The notes under the pieces are model-generated. The model made no database searches, had not been told where the DNA came from, and saw only the letters and a program-made list of their open reading frames with translations. A stretch of DNA of 64,000 nucleotides. Source: Nonomuraea guangzhouensis (lineage in GTDB: Bacteria > Actinomycetota > Actinomycetes > Streptosporangiales > Streptosporangiaceae). Both the position numbers and the translations under genes were made by a program. Each line of letters opens with the position of its first letter. Position 1 is the stretch's first letter. Where the stretch lies: contig NZ_JAHKRM010000001.1 of assembly GCF_019396345.1 (NCBI RefSeq), forward strand, positions 248,001 through 312,000, given 5' to 3'. Positions 9,132 to 18,175 of this stretch are shown here, one piece after another.

Positions 9132-11239
9132 ACGCTCCTCTCGCGGGTCCCCGGCTCGATCGTGCCGGGTGGCCCATCAGGCTGGATGTCTCTGAGCGCC
9201 CACTGGCCCTCGCCGTACTCACCTGGCGGCACCTCCACACTCGGCATGCCGAGCGGCTGAACGTCACGGTGGTGTTGGACAAGGGCCCTGAGCGCGTCGG
9301 AGCCCAAAGACTTGGCCTCAACGGAGTCGACGTCATGAACGGCACCGCCCCACGCAGCTGCATCGCCCCCGGCCGCCGCGTAGACGGTCGTAGCGTGCGT
9401 CGGACGGTTGGGGGTGTCAGTAACCGGGGGCGTCGTGGCATCGGCAGCAGGCGGCGTGGCTGCCCCACCCTGATCCACCGACGGCTCAGTAGGCCCCACC
9501 ATCACCGGCTCACCCACGGTGGGCGTCGAGTCGTCCGCAGCCCGCTGCCCAGATGGCTCGCTCGGGGCGGCGTGGCCCGTCCCATTATCCGGAACCTGCT
9601 GCCCCGGCGGATCCGTCGGCGCCACACGCCCCGTGCCGTTATCCGGGACCTGCTGACCTGGCGGATCCGTCGGCGCCACACGCCCCGTACCGTCATCCGG
9701 GACCTGCTGTATCGGCGGGTCCGTCGGTGTCACACGCCCCGTCCCATTGTCCGGGACCTGCTGACCTGGCGGATCCGTCGGCGCCACACGACCCATGCCG
9801 TCATCCGGAACCTGCTGCCCCGGCGGATCGGTGGGCTTGACCACCGCCGCGTCGCCGGTTGAGCGCGTCCCCGTGTCCGTCGCCTGGCAATCGCCGGTAT
9901 CGGTTGTGCCCGACGGTGTGTCGGTCACGGTCGACGGCGTGTCCGCCGTCGCGGCTCTGTCGGCTGTCGAGCCTGAGACGTCATGGACGGACGGGATCCC
10001 GGTCATGGAGTCCCCTGTGGATGGGGTGTGGGCAGAGGAGACGCTGCCAGGGTCGATCGTTCCCGGCTGGCCATCGGGACCGACGTGCATGCCGGCCCAC
10101 TCGCCTGTGCCGTACTCCCCCGCCGGGACCTTCACCGTCGGCATGTCGATCGGCTGAATGTCGCGCGCGTGGTCCACCACCGTCGCCAGTTCGTCCGGGT
10201 TCATCGGCTTGGCATCGACGGACACCACATCGCCGCCATCGTTGGCCCCGACGTTGACGTCCGTGCCGTTCGTGGACGGGACATCCGTGCCGTTCGTGGA
10301 CGGGACATCCGTGCCGTTCGTGGACCCGGCGTCGGTCGGCGAGGGCATGTCGGCGGGCTGGACCTTGTCGAGGTTGTCGAGCAGGTCCCGCAACGCCTCG
10401 GCCGTGGGCGGATCGATGGGCACCTGGAGCACCTTGACGCCATCAACCACGATGACCTGCGGTTTGTGCGGGTCGGAGTCGTCGGGGTGGTCCTTGGCCG
10501 GAGTGTCGATGATCCCACTGTCGGAGTCGGCCCCGCGATCGCGCCTGCTGGCGATGTCGTCGTCCTTGGGCTCGTCGCCGCTGTCGGTGCCAGGCGTGAT
10601 GTTCTCGACGTCCGGCTTGTCATCACCCGTCTTCGCATCGGGTTTGTCGTCCCCGGTCTTCGCGTCCGGTTTGTCGTCGTCGCAGTTCTTGGCGTCGGGC
10701 TTGTCCTCACCGGTCTTGGCGTCCGGCTTGTCGTCGCCCGTCTTGGCGTCCGGCTTGTCCTCACCGGTCTTCGCGTCCGGCTTGTCATCAGTCTTCGCGT
10801 CGGGCTTGTCCTCGCCCGTCTTCACATCGGGCTTGTCCTCACCCGCCTTGGCGTCCGGCTTGGAGTCGTCGGAAGGGGTGCCGTCGTCGGCCCGTGGGTT
10901 CTTGTACTTGGACCGCTCGTCCCCGCGGTCCTCCTTGGGCTGGTCGTCGTCCTTCGCGTCACCGCCCACCGTCGGTGCGGCGTCCTTGCTCTGATCCCCT
11001 ACCCGCGGATGGTCGGCCTTCTTCTCCAGAAGTCCGAGCCGGGCCGTCACGTCGCGGACCATGACCTCAGCGGCATCGGCCACCTGAACCGGCCGGTGAG
11101 TGGTCTGGGTCGCCAGACCGGCCGCGCTCATGACCTGCCCGACACGCCCCTCAACCGACCGCATCTGCGTGACCGCGTGCTTCACCTCGGCCAGCAGATC
11201 ACGGACCAGCTTGGGATCCATCCCGTCGAACTTGCCCAT
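9128..11239 (-). CDS. Large repeat-rich hypothetical protein with three copies of a QPxxMP module
   Basis: A 703-residue acidic protein that I cannot assign to a family. Residues 1-75 form a helical head (MDPKLVRDLLAEVKHAVTQM, later VTARLGLLEKK). Residues 126-210 are tandem decapeptides of the type DDKPDAKTGE. Residues 306-328 are three STNGTDVP units. Residues 468-558 are five 18-residue units of type PTDPPGQQVPDNGTGRVA. A helix plus D-[IV]-QPxxMP motif occurs three times (282-299, 350-366, 649-665); the last two copies continue into PxGEYGxGxWA and PDGxPGTIxPG. There is no signal peptide or membrane helix. The downstream 126-residue gene is coupled by a 4-base overlap. A surface or type VII-secreted role is possible but unproven. 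Confidence 0.75.
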   Translation of the reverse strand: MGKFDGMDPKLVRDLLAEVKHAVTQMRSVEGRVGQVMSAAGLATQTTHRPVQVADAAEVMVRDVTARLGLLEKKADHPRVGDQSKDAAPTVGGDAKDDDQPKEDRGDERSKYKNPRADDGTPSDDSKPDAKAGEDKPDVKTGEDKPDAKTDDKPDAKTGEDKPDAKTGDDKPDAKTGEDKPDAKNCDDDKPDAKTGDDKPDAKTGDDKPDVENITPGTDSGDEPKDDDIASRRDRGADSDSGIIDTPAKDHPDDSDPHKPQVIVVDGVKVLQVPIDPPTAEALRDLLDNLDKVQPADMPSPTDAGSTNGTDVPSTNGTDVPSTNGTDVNVGANDGGDVVSVDAKPMNPDELATVVDHARDIQPIDMPTVKVPAGEYGTGEWAGMHVGPDGQPGTIDPGSVSSAHTPSTGDSMTGIPSVHDVSGSTADRAATADTPSTVTDTPSGTTDTGDCQATDTGTRSTGDAAVVKPTDPPGQQVPDDGMGRVAPTDPPGQQVPDNGTGRVTPTDPPIQQVPDDGTGRVAPTDPPGQQVPDNGTGRVAPTDPPGQQVPDNGTGHAAPSEPSGQRAADDSTPTVGEPVMVGPTEPSVDQGGAATPPAADATTPPVTDTPNRPTHATTVYAAAGGDAAAWGGAVHDVDSVEAKSLGSDALRALVQHHRDVQPLGMPSVEVPPGEYGEGQWALRDIQPDGPPGTIEPGTRERSV
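9566..9838 (-). repeat. Five 54-bp coding tandem repeats
   Basis: In-frame units of 54 bases inside the 703-residue gene, each encoding PTDPPGQQVPDNGTGRVA with small changes (DN or DD, GQQ or IQQ, RVA, RVT or HAA). The base-level similarity between units implies recent expansion or gene-conversion homogenisation, and copy number may vary between strains. Confidence 0.85.
10610..10864 (-). repeat. Decapeptide-coding tandem repeats (DDKPDAKTGE type)
   Basis: About eight to nine imperfect 30-base units encoding Lys/Asp-rich decapeptides at residues 126-210 of the same gene; one unit carries the single odd cysteine (KNCDDDKPD). The charge pattern predicts an extended, flexible linker between the helical head and the rest of the protein. 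Confidence 0.85.
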
Positions 11240-11742
11240 GGGTCACTCCCGGACGTCGCGCCGCTCCGGATTTCACCGTAAGGGCCTGTCAGCGTCGCCG
11301 CAGCCGGGATAAGCAGACGGTATACGTCATCCGTCCACCCAGGCCGAACACGCCGGACGGACGAACGGACGCACGGACCGTACGGGCGGACCGGGCAGAG
11401 GGCAGTTAACAGACCAGCCGAGCTGACCGAGCAGGCCGGACAGACAAAGCGAACCGGGCAGGCGGGAAGGGCCGACCGGACGAACCCGGCGGATGGACGG
11501 CGCGAGGCAGACGAGTCACGCGAGCCAGGCAGCAGACTGACCAGACAAACGAGCCCAGGTGGACGAACAGGCCGGGCGCGCAGAAAGGGCCGACCAGACG
11601 AACCGGCCGGACAGGCCGCCCGGGCGGACAAAGCCAGTCGACAAAGCCAGTCGGATCGGGCGGTCGGACCAAGGTGGGCCACGTGGGCAGACACGCCAGC
11701 CGGACCAAGCGGCCAGGCAGGGCGAGCAGACAGGCCAGGTGG
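11240..11742. repeat. Gene-free spacer of degenerate CGGAC/GACC repeats
   Basis: A 500-base spacer with no credible gene. Purine-rich GACGAAC, CGGAC and GGCAGG words recur throughout 11330-11740. One pair, GGGCCGACCGGACGAACC near 11473 and GGGCCGACCAGACGAACC near 11587, shows larger copies about 114 bases apart. It lies upstream of the 703-residue gene (minus strand) and downstream of the Sua5 gene, so the promoter of the repeat gene should be near 11250-11330. Confidence 0.6.
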
Positions 11743-12390
11743 TCAGTCGTCCGTGGCGACGTAGCCGATGATCCCGCGTAGTTTCTCCACCGGGATCGCC
11801 CCCCGCCTCAGCATTCGCGGCACCGCCGTGGTCAGGTCGAGGATCGTCGAGGGGGTGTTGTCGGTGGTCTTGCCGCCGTCGAGGTAGACCGCGACCGAGT
11901 CGCCGAGCTGCTCCTCCGCCTCCGCCGCCGTCACGGCGGCCGGCGCGCCCGAGCGGTTGGCGCTCGAGACGGCCATCGGCCCCGTCTCCTTCAGCAGGTC
12001 GAGCGCGACCGGGTGGAGCGGCATGCGGAGCGCGACCGTGCCCTTGGTGTCGCCCAGGTCCCAGGACAGCGCCCGGTTGGCCTTGCAGACCAGCGTGAGC
12101 GGCCCGGGCCAGAACGCGTCGATGAGGTCCTGACCGTACGGGCCCAGATCGTCGACCAGGGCGTTGGCCGCCCGGACGGTGCCGACGAGGACCGGCGGCG
12201 GCATGTCGCGGCCGCGACCCTTGGCCTCGAGCAGGGCGGTGATCGCCGCGGGTGTGAAGGCATCGGCGCCAATCCCGTACACCGTGTCGGTCGGCAGCAC
12301 CACCAGCTCGCCGCGGCGTACGGCGGAGGCGGCCTCCGTCAGGCCCTCGGCCCGCTGCTCCAGGTCCGCGCAGTCAAAGCGTCGTCCCAC
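11743..12390 (-). CDS. L-threonylcarbamoyladenylate synthase (Sua5/YwlC/TsaC family)
   Basis: Makes threonylcarbamoyl-AMP from threonine, bicarbonate and ATP for t6A modification of ANN-decoding tRNAs. It has 215 residues, the short TsaC-like core without the Sua5 C-terminal domain. Family motifs are visible: LPTDTVYGIGADAF at about 32-45, KGRGRDMPPPVLV, and PMAVSSANRSGAPA. The start is GTG at 12390. It follows prmC in the same direction, the usual actinobacterial order prfA-prmC-sua5. Confidence 0.93.
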   Translation of the reverse strand: MGRRFDCADLEQRAEGLTEAASAVRRGELVVLPTDTVYGIGADAFTPAAITALLEAKGRGRDMPPPVLVGTVRAANALVDDLGPYGQDLIDAFWPGPLTLVCKANRALSWDLGDTKGTVALRMPLHPVALDLLKETGPMAVSSANRSGAPAAVTAAEAEEQLGDSVAVYLDGGKTTDNTPSTILDLTTAVPRMLRRGAIPVEKLRGIIGYVATDD

Positions 12391-12480
12391 GGTCTTATCG
12401 CCTCACTCCACTCGGTGGCGAGCGGCGCTCTCGAGGCCTCCCCCATGCTCCCCAAGAAGGCCGCGCCGCTCGCGTGCATC

Positions 12481-13335
12481 CTAGTCCTGGCCGAGTCTGG
12501 CCGTGACAAAGCGGTCCCTGCGCGTCAGATCCTGCCGCAGGCGTACGTCGCGCCAGCCGTTGTCTTCGGGGAACGTCAGGTAGACGGCCCTGCCCTGCTC
12601 GTCGGCGTGTTCGACGGACACCCAGCCGCCGGGGCGCAGCAGGCGGCGCGCCGTGCGTTCGACCGCGCGCACCTCGCCGAGCCCGTCGTCCCCGGTGCCG
12701 TAGAGGGCCCGCGTGGGGTCGTAGTCGCGCACCTCGGGGTCACGCGGGATCGCGCCGGGAGGGATGTAGGGCGGGTTGGAGATGACCAGGTCGACCTTGC
12801 CGTTGAGCTCGGGCAGGGCTTCGGCCAGGTCGTCCGGGTGCAGGTGGGTGCGGCCCTGACCGTGTTCGGAGATGTTGCGCTTCGCCCAGGCGTACGCGTC
12901 GGGGTCGACCTCGACCGCGTGCACCTCGGAGAGCGCGACCTCCTGGGCGATCGACAGCGCGATCGCGCCGGAACCGGTGCCGAGATCGACGACCAGGGGC
13001 GCGGCGACGTCCATCGCGCGCAGCGTCTCGATGGCCCAGCCCGCCATGACCTCGGTCTCGGGGCGCGGCACGAACACGCCGGGCCCGACCGCGAGCTCCA
13101 GGTAGCGGAAGTAGGCGTGGCCGGTGATGTGCTGCAGCGGCTCGCGGGCCTCGCGCCTGGCGACGCCCTCCCAGAAGAGGGCGTCGAAGTCGGCGTCCTT
13201 GACCGTGTGCAGCTCGCTCCTGCGCACGGCGTGGACGAATGCCGCGATCTCCTCCGCGTCCGTACGAGGTGAGGGCACACCTGCCTCGGCCAGCCGTGCG
13301 GTGGCGAGGGCGATTTCGTCCAGCAGAAATGTCAT
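12481..13335 (-). CDS. prmC: Release factor glutamine methyltransferase
   Basis: Methylates the glutamine of the GGQ motif in release factors, using S-adenosylmethionine. It has 284 residues. The SAM-binding motif [14 protein letters not shown] is near 160-173 and the substrate-glutamine motif NPPY is at 187-190. The ATG at 13335 overlaps the prfA stop as ATGA, coupling the enzyme to its substrate gene. Confidence 0.95.
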   Translation of the reverse strand: MTFLLDEIALATARLAEAGVPSPRTDAEEIAAFVHAVRRSELHTVKDADFDALFWEGVARREAREPLQHITGHAYFRYLELAVGPGVFVPRPETEVMAGWAIETLRAMDVAAPLVVDLGTGSGAIALSIAQEVALSEVHAVEVDPDAYAWAKRNISEHGQGRTHLHPDDLAEALPELNGKVDLVISNPPYIPPGAIPRDPEVRDYDPTRALYGTGDDGLGEVRAVERTARRLLRPGGWVSVEHADEQGRAVYLTFPEDNGWRDVRLRQDLTRRDRFVTARLGQD

Positions 13336-14384
13336 GAGTGTTGTGCGAGCTTCTCCGCCATCTCGGCGTCGATGAGGGCCTGGGTGACGGCGGTGAGCTC
13401 GCCGTCGAGAACTTGGTCGAGGTTATACGCCTTGAAGCCTACGCGGTGATCCGAGATGCGGTTTTCCGGGAAGTTGTAGGTGCGGATCCGCTCGGAACGG
13501 TCGACGGTCCGGACCTGCGACTTGCGTTCGGCCTGCGCGGCGGCCTCAGCCTGCTCCTGGGCGATGGCCAGCAGCCGGGCGCGCAGGATGCGCAGCGCCG
13601 ACTCCTTGTTCTGGAGCTGGCTCTTCTCGTTCTGGCAGGAGACCACGGTGCCCGTGGGCAGGTGGGTGATGCGGACCGCGGAGTCGGTGGTGTTGACGCT
13701 CTGGCCACCGGGACCGCTGGAGCGGTAGACGTCGATGCGCAGGTCGTTGGGGTCGATCTGGATCTCGACGTCCTCCGCCTCGGGGTAGATGAGCACGCCC
13801 GCGGCGCTGGTGTGGATGCGGCCCTGCGACTCGGTGACGGGCACCCGTTGCACACGGTGTACGCCGCCCTCGAACTTGAGCCTGGACCACACGCCCTCGT
13901 CGCCCTTGGCCTTGATCGCGACCGTGACGTCCTTGTAGCCGCCCAGGTCGGAGTGCTGGGTGTCGATGATCTCGGTCTTCCAGCCGAGCCGCTCGGCGTA
14001 CCGCAGGTACATGCGGAGCAGGTCGCCGGCGAACAGCGCGGACTCCTCGCCGCCCTCGCCCGCCTTGATCTCCATGATGATGTCTTTGTCATCGTTGGGA
14101 TCACGCGGGATCAGCAGGTGCTGGAGCCGCTCTTCGAGGCGCGGGATGCGCTCCTCGATCTCGGCCGCCTCCGCGGCGAACGCCTCGTCCTCGCTCGCCA
14201 GCTCCTTGGCGGCGGACAGGTCGTCGCGGGCCGACATCAGCTCCCGGTAGGTGCCCACGATCGGGGTCAGCTGCCGGTAGCGCCTGCCGAGGGTGCGGGC
14301 CTTGTTCTGGTCTGCGTGCACGGCGGGGTCGGCGAGCTGCAGCTCCAGCTCGGAATACTCCTTGAGCAACTCGTCGAGGTTCAC
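13332..14384 (-). CDS. prfA: Peptide chain release factor 1
   Basis: Recognises UAA and UAG and triggers peptide release. It has 350 residues with the catalytic GGQ at 226-228 in [20 protein letters not shown] at 14384 has AAGGA 6 bases upstream. It overlaps prmC by 4 bases. The ribosomal gene rpmE is just upstream on the same strand. Confidence 0.97.
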   Translation of the reverse strand: MNLDELLKEYSELELQLADPAVHADQNKARTLGRRYRQLTPIVGTYRELMSARDDLSAAKELASEDEAFAAEAAEIEERIPRLEERLQHLLIPRDPNDDKDIIMEIKAGEGGEESALFAGDLLRMYLRYAERLGWKTEIIDTQHSDLGGYKDVTVAIKAKGDEGVWSRLKFEGGVHRVQRVPVTESQGRIHTSAAGVLIYPEAEDVEIQIDPNDLRIDVYRSSGPGGQSVNTTDSAVRITHLPTGTVVSCQNEKSQLQNKESALRILRARLLAIAQEQAEAAAQAERKSQVRTVDRSERIRTYNFPENRISDHRVGFKAYNLDQVLDGELTAVTQALIDAEMAEKLAQHS

Positions 14385-14473
14385 CGTGCGTCCTTCTTCT
14401 GGGGTGTAACGGTCTGTTCACCAAGAACGCCGACCCGGCGCACGTGCGTGCGACCGAGTCGGCGTCGGTGAAG

Positions 14474-14695
14474 CTAGTTGTTGCCCGAGGACTTCTTGCC
14501 GAAGCGCTTCTCGAAGCGCGCGACCCGGCCGCCGGTGTCGAGGATCTTCTGCTTGCCCGTGTAGAACGGGTGGCAGGCCGAGCACACATCAGCGTGGATG
14601 GTGCCGTTCTTGGCGGTGCTACGGGTGGTGAACGTGTTGCCGCAGGTGCAGGTCACCTGGGTCACGTTGTACGCGGGGTGGATGTCGGGCTTCAT
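14474..14695 (-). CDS. rpmE: Ribosomal protein bL31, zinc-binding form
   Basis: Large-subunit protein of 73 residues. Four cysteines (C16, C18, C38, C41) form the zinc ribbon, marking the zinc-dependent C+ form that zinc-starved actinobacteria replace with a cysteine-free paralogue (known for the family). AAAGGA lies 5 bases before the ATG at 14695. The basic tail [14 protein letters not shown] is typical. Confidence 0.97.
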   Translation of the reverse strand: MKPDIHPAYNVTQVTCTCGNTFTTRSTAKNGTIHADVCSACHPFYTGKQKILDTGGRVARFEKRFGKKSSGNN

Positions 14696-14910
14696 TGCTG
14701 TCCTTTCGAGGTGCGGTCGCCGGGTCGCCAGAAGTCGCGATCGAACGCGGGCGGGAGCCGGAACCGCTGCGGGTCAGCTACCAGTGTGCCAGATGCTGTA
14801 ACCCGCCCAGGCCACCAGGCATTCCCGGATCCTTATGGCGCCGTCACTCAGGTCACATTAGGCTCCGGCGCACAAACCATTACTTTCATCACCATAAGGA
14901 CTGCTATCAG

Positions 14911-15948
14911 ATGAAGAAGAGGCTGCGGTCGCTACTCGCGACCGCCACGGGGGCCGCGCTTCTCCTCGGATGCGTGAACCTCTCGGCCGCGCAGGCGGCC
15001 AGCGCCGGAGGCGATTTCAACGGGGCTGCCACGTCGGACGCGTTCATCCCGGTCGACAGGGACATCGACGTCAGCGTCACCCTCAGGCTGAAGGACCCGG
15101 CGACCGTCACGGCGGCCGTCACCGGCAGCATCACACCGCCCGGCAAGGGAGGACGTGACGTGTCCTTCGACTTCAGGCCGAATTCGGCGGACAAGGTCGC
15201 GGAGACCGTGATCACCGGCAGCTTCAGCATCGGCAAGGACGACCCCGCCGGCGACTGGCGGCTGAACGTCAGGGTCCCGCGCGCCGGCGGCACCGGGAGC
15301 AACGACTTCGTGCTCCCGGTCTCCGGCAAGCAGGGCATCACCAGCGGCGGCGTCACGCCGAACCCGGTGCAACTGGTCAAGGGCAAGGACGTCAAGGTCT
15401 CGGTGAAGGCCTCGGTGACCGATGCGGACTCGGTCTCCGCCAAGCTCGTCAGCGAGGAGTCCAACGAGTCCTTCGACCTGGGCGACCTGGACCGCGGCTC
15501 CGACGACTACTACCGCGGCAGCACCTTCTTCAGCGACGACACGTCTCCGGGCGACTGGACGCTGGAGGTCTACGCCAACCGCGGCGGCCAGTCGCTCAAG
15601 GGCGTCAGCTCCTTCACGGTCGTCGCCCCGGCCGGCGGCGCCTCGAAGAAGGCCAAGGTCAGGGTCACGATCAAGGCCCCGGCCAAGGTGCGGAAGGGCG
15701 CGTCCGTCAAGGTCTCCGGCAAGGTGTACAAGGGCTCCAAGGCGTACCCGAAGAAGACGGTAGAGGTCTACTTCAAGGTCAAGGGCACCAGTACGTACAA
15801 GCTCCTGCGCTTCGCGAAGACGAACTCGACCGGCAAGTACGCCAAGTCCTTCACCATCAAGAAGGACGGCTACTTCCGCGTCAAGGCGCCCGGCACGAGC
15901 AAGACCCGCAGCGCGCTTTCGCCGCAGGAGTTCGTGGACGTCAGGTAG
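14911..15948 (+). CDS. Secreted protein with Ig-like C-terminal domain
   Basis: A 345-residue exported protein of unknown role. A basic, hydrophobic signal peptide (MKKRLRSLLATATGAALLLG) ends in an Ala-rich cleavage region near AQAASA; Cys21 after LLLG could instead be a weak lipobox. The mature part is beta-rich with two similar segments (residues about 35-135 and 140-235). Residues about 245-345 form a Lys-rich Ig/Big-like domain (VRVTIKAPAKVRKGASVKVS). AAGGA precedes the ATG at 14911. It converges with the response-regulator gene; the stops are adjacent. Confidence 0.8.
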   Translation: MKKRLRSLLATATGAALLLGCVNLSAAQAASAGGDFNGAATSDAFIPVDRDIDVSVTLRLKDPATVTAAVTGSITPPGKGGRDVSFDFRPNSADKVAETVITGSFSIGKDDPAGDWRLNVRVPRAGGTGSNDFVLPVSGKQGITSGGVTPNPVQLVKGKDVKVSVKASVTDADSVSAKLVSEESNESFDLGDLDRGSDDYYRGSTFFSDDTSPGDWTLEVYANRGGQSLKGVSSFTVVAPAGGASKKAKVRVTIKAPAKVRKGASVKVSGKVYKGSKAYPKKTVEVYFKVKGTSTYKLLRFAKTNSTGKYAKSFTIKKDGYFRVKAPGTSKTRSALSPQEFVDVR

Positions 15949-16584
15949 TCAACGTCCCAGATAGGTGAGCACGGCGAGCACCCGCCGATGGTCCTCGGGC
16001 GCAGGCCCGAGGGCCAGCTTGGCGAAGATGCCGGAGATGTGCTTCTCCACGGCCCCTTCGGTGACGACCAGCCGGGCGGCGATGGCGGTGTTGGAGCGGC
16101 CCTCGGCCATCAGCGCGAGCACCTCGCGCTCGCGACGGGAGAGCGTGTCGAGCGGCGCGCCACGCCGCTGCCTGCTGAGGAGCTGCATCACCACCTCGGG
16201 GTCGATGACCGTGCCGCCCGCCGCCACCTGCCGCACGGCCTCCAGGAAATCCGCCACGTCGGCCACCCGCTCCTTGAGCAGATAGCCGACGGCCGGGCCG
16301 ATGAGCTCGCCCGCGTAGCGTTCCTCGACGTACTGCGACAGCACCAGGATCGGGAAGTCCGGCTGGGCCTTGCGGACCTTCAGCGCGGCGCGCAGGCCCT
16401 CGTCGGTGTGGCTCGGCGGCATCCGGACATCGACGATCGCCAGGTCGGGGCCGTGCTCCTTGACCGCGGCCACCAGGGAGGGCCCGTCGGAGACCGTCGC
16501 GACGGTCTCGATGCCTCCGTCGGCGAGCAGCCGGGCCAGCCCCTCGCGGAGCAGTACGGAATCCTCGGCGATGACGACACGCAT
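15949..16584 (-). CDS. NarL/FixJ-family response regulator
   Basis: A 211-residue regulator with an N-terminal receiver domain (phospho-acceptor Asp52 in LAIVDVRMP) and a C-terminal LuxR-type helix-turn-helix (LSRREREVLALMAEGRSNTA, residues about 145-205). The ATG at 16584 is preferred; an upstream TTG at 16590 is possible. It follows the sensor kinase gene by a few bases, forming a two-component pair. The target is unknown. Confidence 0.93.
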   Translation of the reverse strand: MRVVIAEDSVLLREGLARLLADGGIETVATVSDGPSLVAAVKEHGPDLAIVDVRMPPSHTDEGLRAALKVRKAQPDFPILVLSQYVEERYAGELIGPAVGYLLKERVADVADFLEAVRQVAAGGTVIDPEVVMQLLSRQRRGAPLDTLSRREREVLALMAEGRSNTAIAARLVVTEGAVEKHISGIFAKLALGPAPEDHRRVLAVLTYLGR

Positions 16585-16593
16585 GTGCAATGA

Positions 16594-17862
16594 CTACCAC
16601 TCGCAGGGCAACTCCGCGCGCACGAGCGTGGGACCGCCGACCGGGCTGTGCAGGATGAGCACGCCGTCTATCGTGGCCGCCCGGTCGGCCAGCCCTGACA
16701 GGCCGCCGCCGGCGTTGACGAGGGCGCCGCCTATGCCGTTGTCCCACACGTCGACGAGCACCCGCCGGTCCTCCCTGGCCACGCGCACCGACGCCTCGGT
16801 GGCGGCCGAGTGCTTGGCCATGTTGGCCAGGGCCTCGGCCACGATGAAGTAGGCGATGCTCTCCACCGCGGCGGGCGGCCGGCTCGCGCCGAGCTCGACC
16901 GACACGTCCACGTGCACCGGCGCCCGCGCGGCCAGCCCGGACAGCGCCGCGTCGAGCCCACGGTCGCTCAGAATGGCCGGATGGATGCCCCTGGCCAGGT
17001 CGCGCAGCTCGGCGATCGCGGCCTTCGTGCCGGAATGTGCCTGGGCGATCAGCATCCTGGCCTCTTCCGGGGCATGGTCGAGCTTGGCCTGCGCCCGCCC
17101 GAGGTCCACCGCGACGGACAGCAGCCGCTGCTGGGCGCCGTCGTGCAGGTCGCGTTCGATCCTGCGCCGCTCCGCCTCGGCCGCGTCGATGCCCCTGGCC
17201 CTGCTGGCCCGCAGCCGCTCCTCCTCGCTCCCGCTGAGCAGCACCACGGCCAGCGTCCCGTGCAGCCAGGCCATCCCGCGTACGGCGTAGGCGGTCACGG
17301 CCAGCATGCCGAAGCCGAGGATCGTGCCGAGCACGGCCCCCGGCCAGTTGTCGATGCCCAGGTCCTCGCCGAACCACAGCACCTCACCGTACGCGTACCA
17401 GAAGACCGAGGTGATCAATAGGAGGGTCGTCGCCAACGACACGACGGACACGACGAACTCCACCAGGCTCAGCGGGAACAGCAATAACAGATAGCCCAGG
17501 TCCTTCCAGGTGGCCGGATCCTTGAACAACCAGCCCATGTGGGCTGCGATGCCTCGCTCAGGCCGCTCACGGTAAGGATCGGCGATCCGCACGCCCAGCG
17601 CGGCCCGCAGCATCCGCCGCTCCAGCATCGCCGCTCCACGCCACACGACCATGGTCAGCAGCACCAGCGGGATGCCCACCCAGAAGATCACCAGCATCAG
17701 GGAGAACGGCACCGCCACGACCAGCACGACGAACCAGCCCACCCCGAAGGCCAAACTGACCAGCATGTAGGGCACGGCCCGCCAGGTGGCCGGATCCGTG
17801 ACAACGCCGACAGGTCCCCGAGGTCCCAACGGCACGCGCTCTCTCAGCGGCACAGCAACCAT
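16594..17862 (-). CDS. DesK/NarX-type sensor histidine kinase
   Basis: A 422-residue membrane sensor. Membrane helices occur at about 33-75, 122-155 and 175-210, within a sensor region that looks duplicated (TDPATWRAVPYML and KDPATWKDLGYLL). The HisKA_3 box has His240 in RRIERDLHDGAQQRL. The C-terminal ATPase has DNGIGGALVNAGGGLSGLADR. It phosphorylates the adjacent regulator (inferred from pairing). It is the first gene of the pair, so a promoter should lie in 17863-17930. Confidence 0.93.
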   Translation of the reverse strand: MVAVPLRERVPLGPRGPVGVVTDPATWRAVPYMLVSLAFGVGWFVVLVVAVPFSLMLVIFWVGIPLVLLTMVVWRGAAMLERRMLRAALGVRIADPYRERPERGIAAHMGWLFKDPATWKDLGYLLLLFPLSLVEFVVSVVSLATTLLLITSVFWYAYGEVLWFGEDLGIDNWPGAVLGTILGFGMLAVTAYAVRGMAWLHGTLAVVLLSGSEEERLRASRARGIDAAEAERRRIERDLHDGAQQRLLSVAVDLGRAQAKLDHAPEEARMLIAQAHSGTKAAIAELRDLARGIHPAILSDRGLDAALSGLAARAPVHVDVSVELGASRPPAAVESIAYFIVAEALANMAKHSAATEASVRVAREDRRVLVDVWDNGIGGALVNAGGGLSGLADRAATIDGVLILHSPVGGPTLVRAELPCEW

Positions 17863-18175
17863 GCCACCAGAGTGCCCTTTCCACCGGCCACGGAGAATGC
17901 GGTGGACTTCCGTCCTGGGGTGGGGTTATCCCCCGTAGCCGGTCTCACCGTCACGTCACGGCGGCCGGCCCCGTGCGGGCTCAGCGGCCGTGTCCCTGGA
18001 GGCCCTCAGCCACGGTCGGCGTCTGGCGCCGACCAGGCTGTGCCGTTCAAGAGCCCGGAAAACGTACAAGAGCCGGAAAGGAGAAGGGGCGGCAGGGAGA
18101 AACCCCCACCGCCCCTCATCAAAGGACCTGGTCGCGAACAGACCTAGTCACAAGCAGGCCTGATCGTGAACGGAC
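17863..18175. other. Spacer between the kinase gene and rho
   Basis: About 310 bases with no credible gene. The left part should hold the promoter of the two-component operon (minus strand, reading left). The right part holds the rho terminator at 18085-18116. Near 18130-18180 a short direct repeat of the type GAAC(A/G)GACCTAGTC occurs twice just after the rho stop codon. Confidence 0.6.
18085..18116 (-). terminator. Hairpin terminator downstream of rho
   Basis: The arms AGGGGCGG (18085-18092) and CCGCCCCT (18109-18116) pair perfectly, and an inner GGG/CCC extends the stem. The hairpin lies about 60 bases after the rho stop in the direction of transcription and is followed on the minus strand by a pyrimidine-rich run. 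It lacks a clean U-tract, as is common in actinobacteria. Confidence 0.6.

Noticed and set aside
9566..10864. Possible CRISPR-like repeat in the 703-residue gene
   Set aside because: Repeats are in frame, multiples of three, and encode conserved peptides; no spacers.
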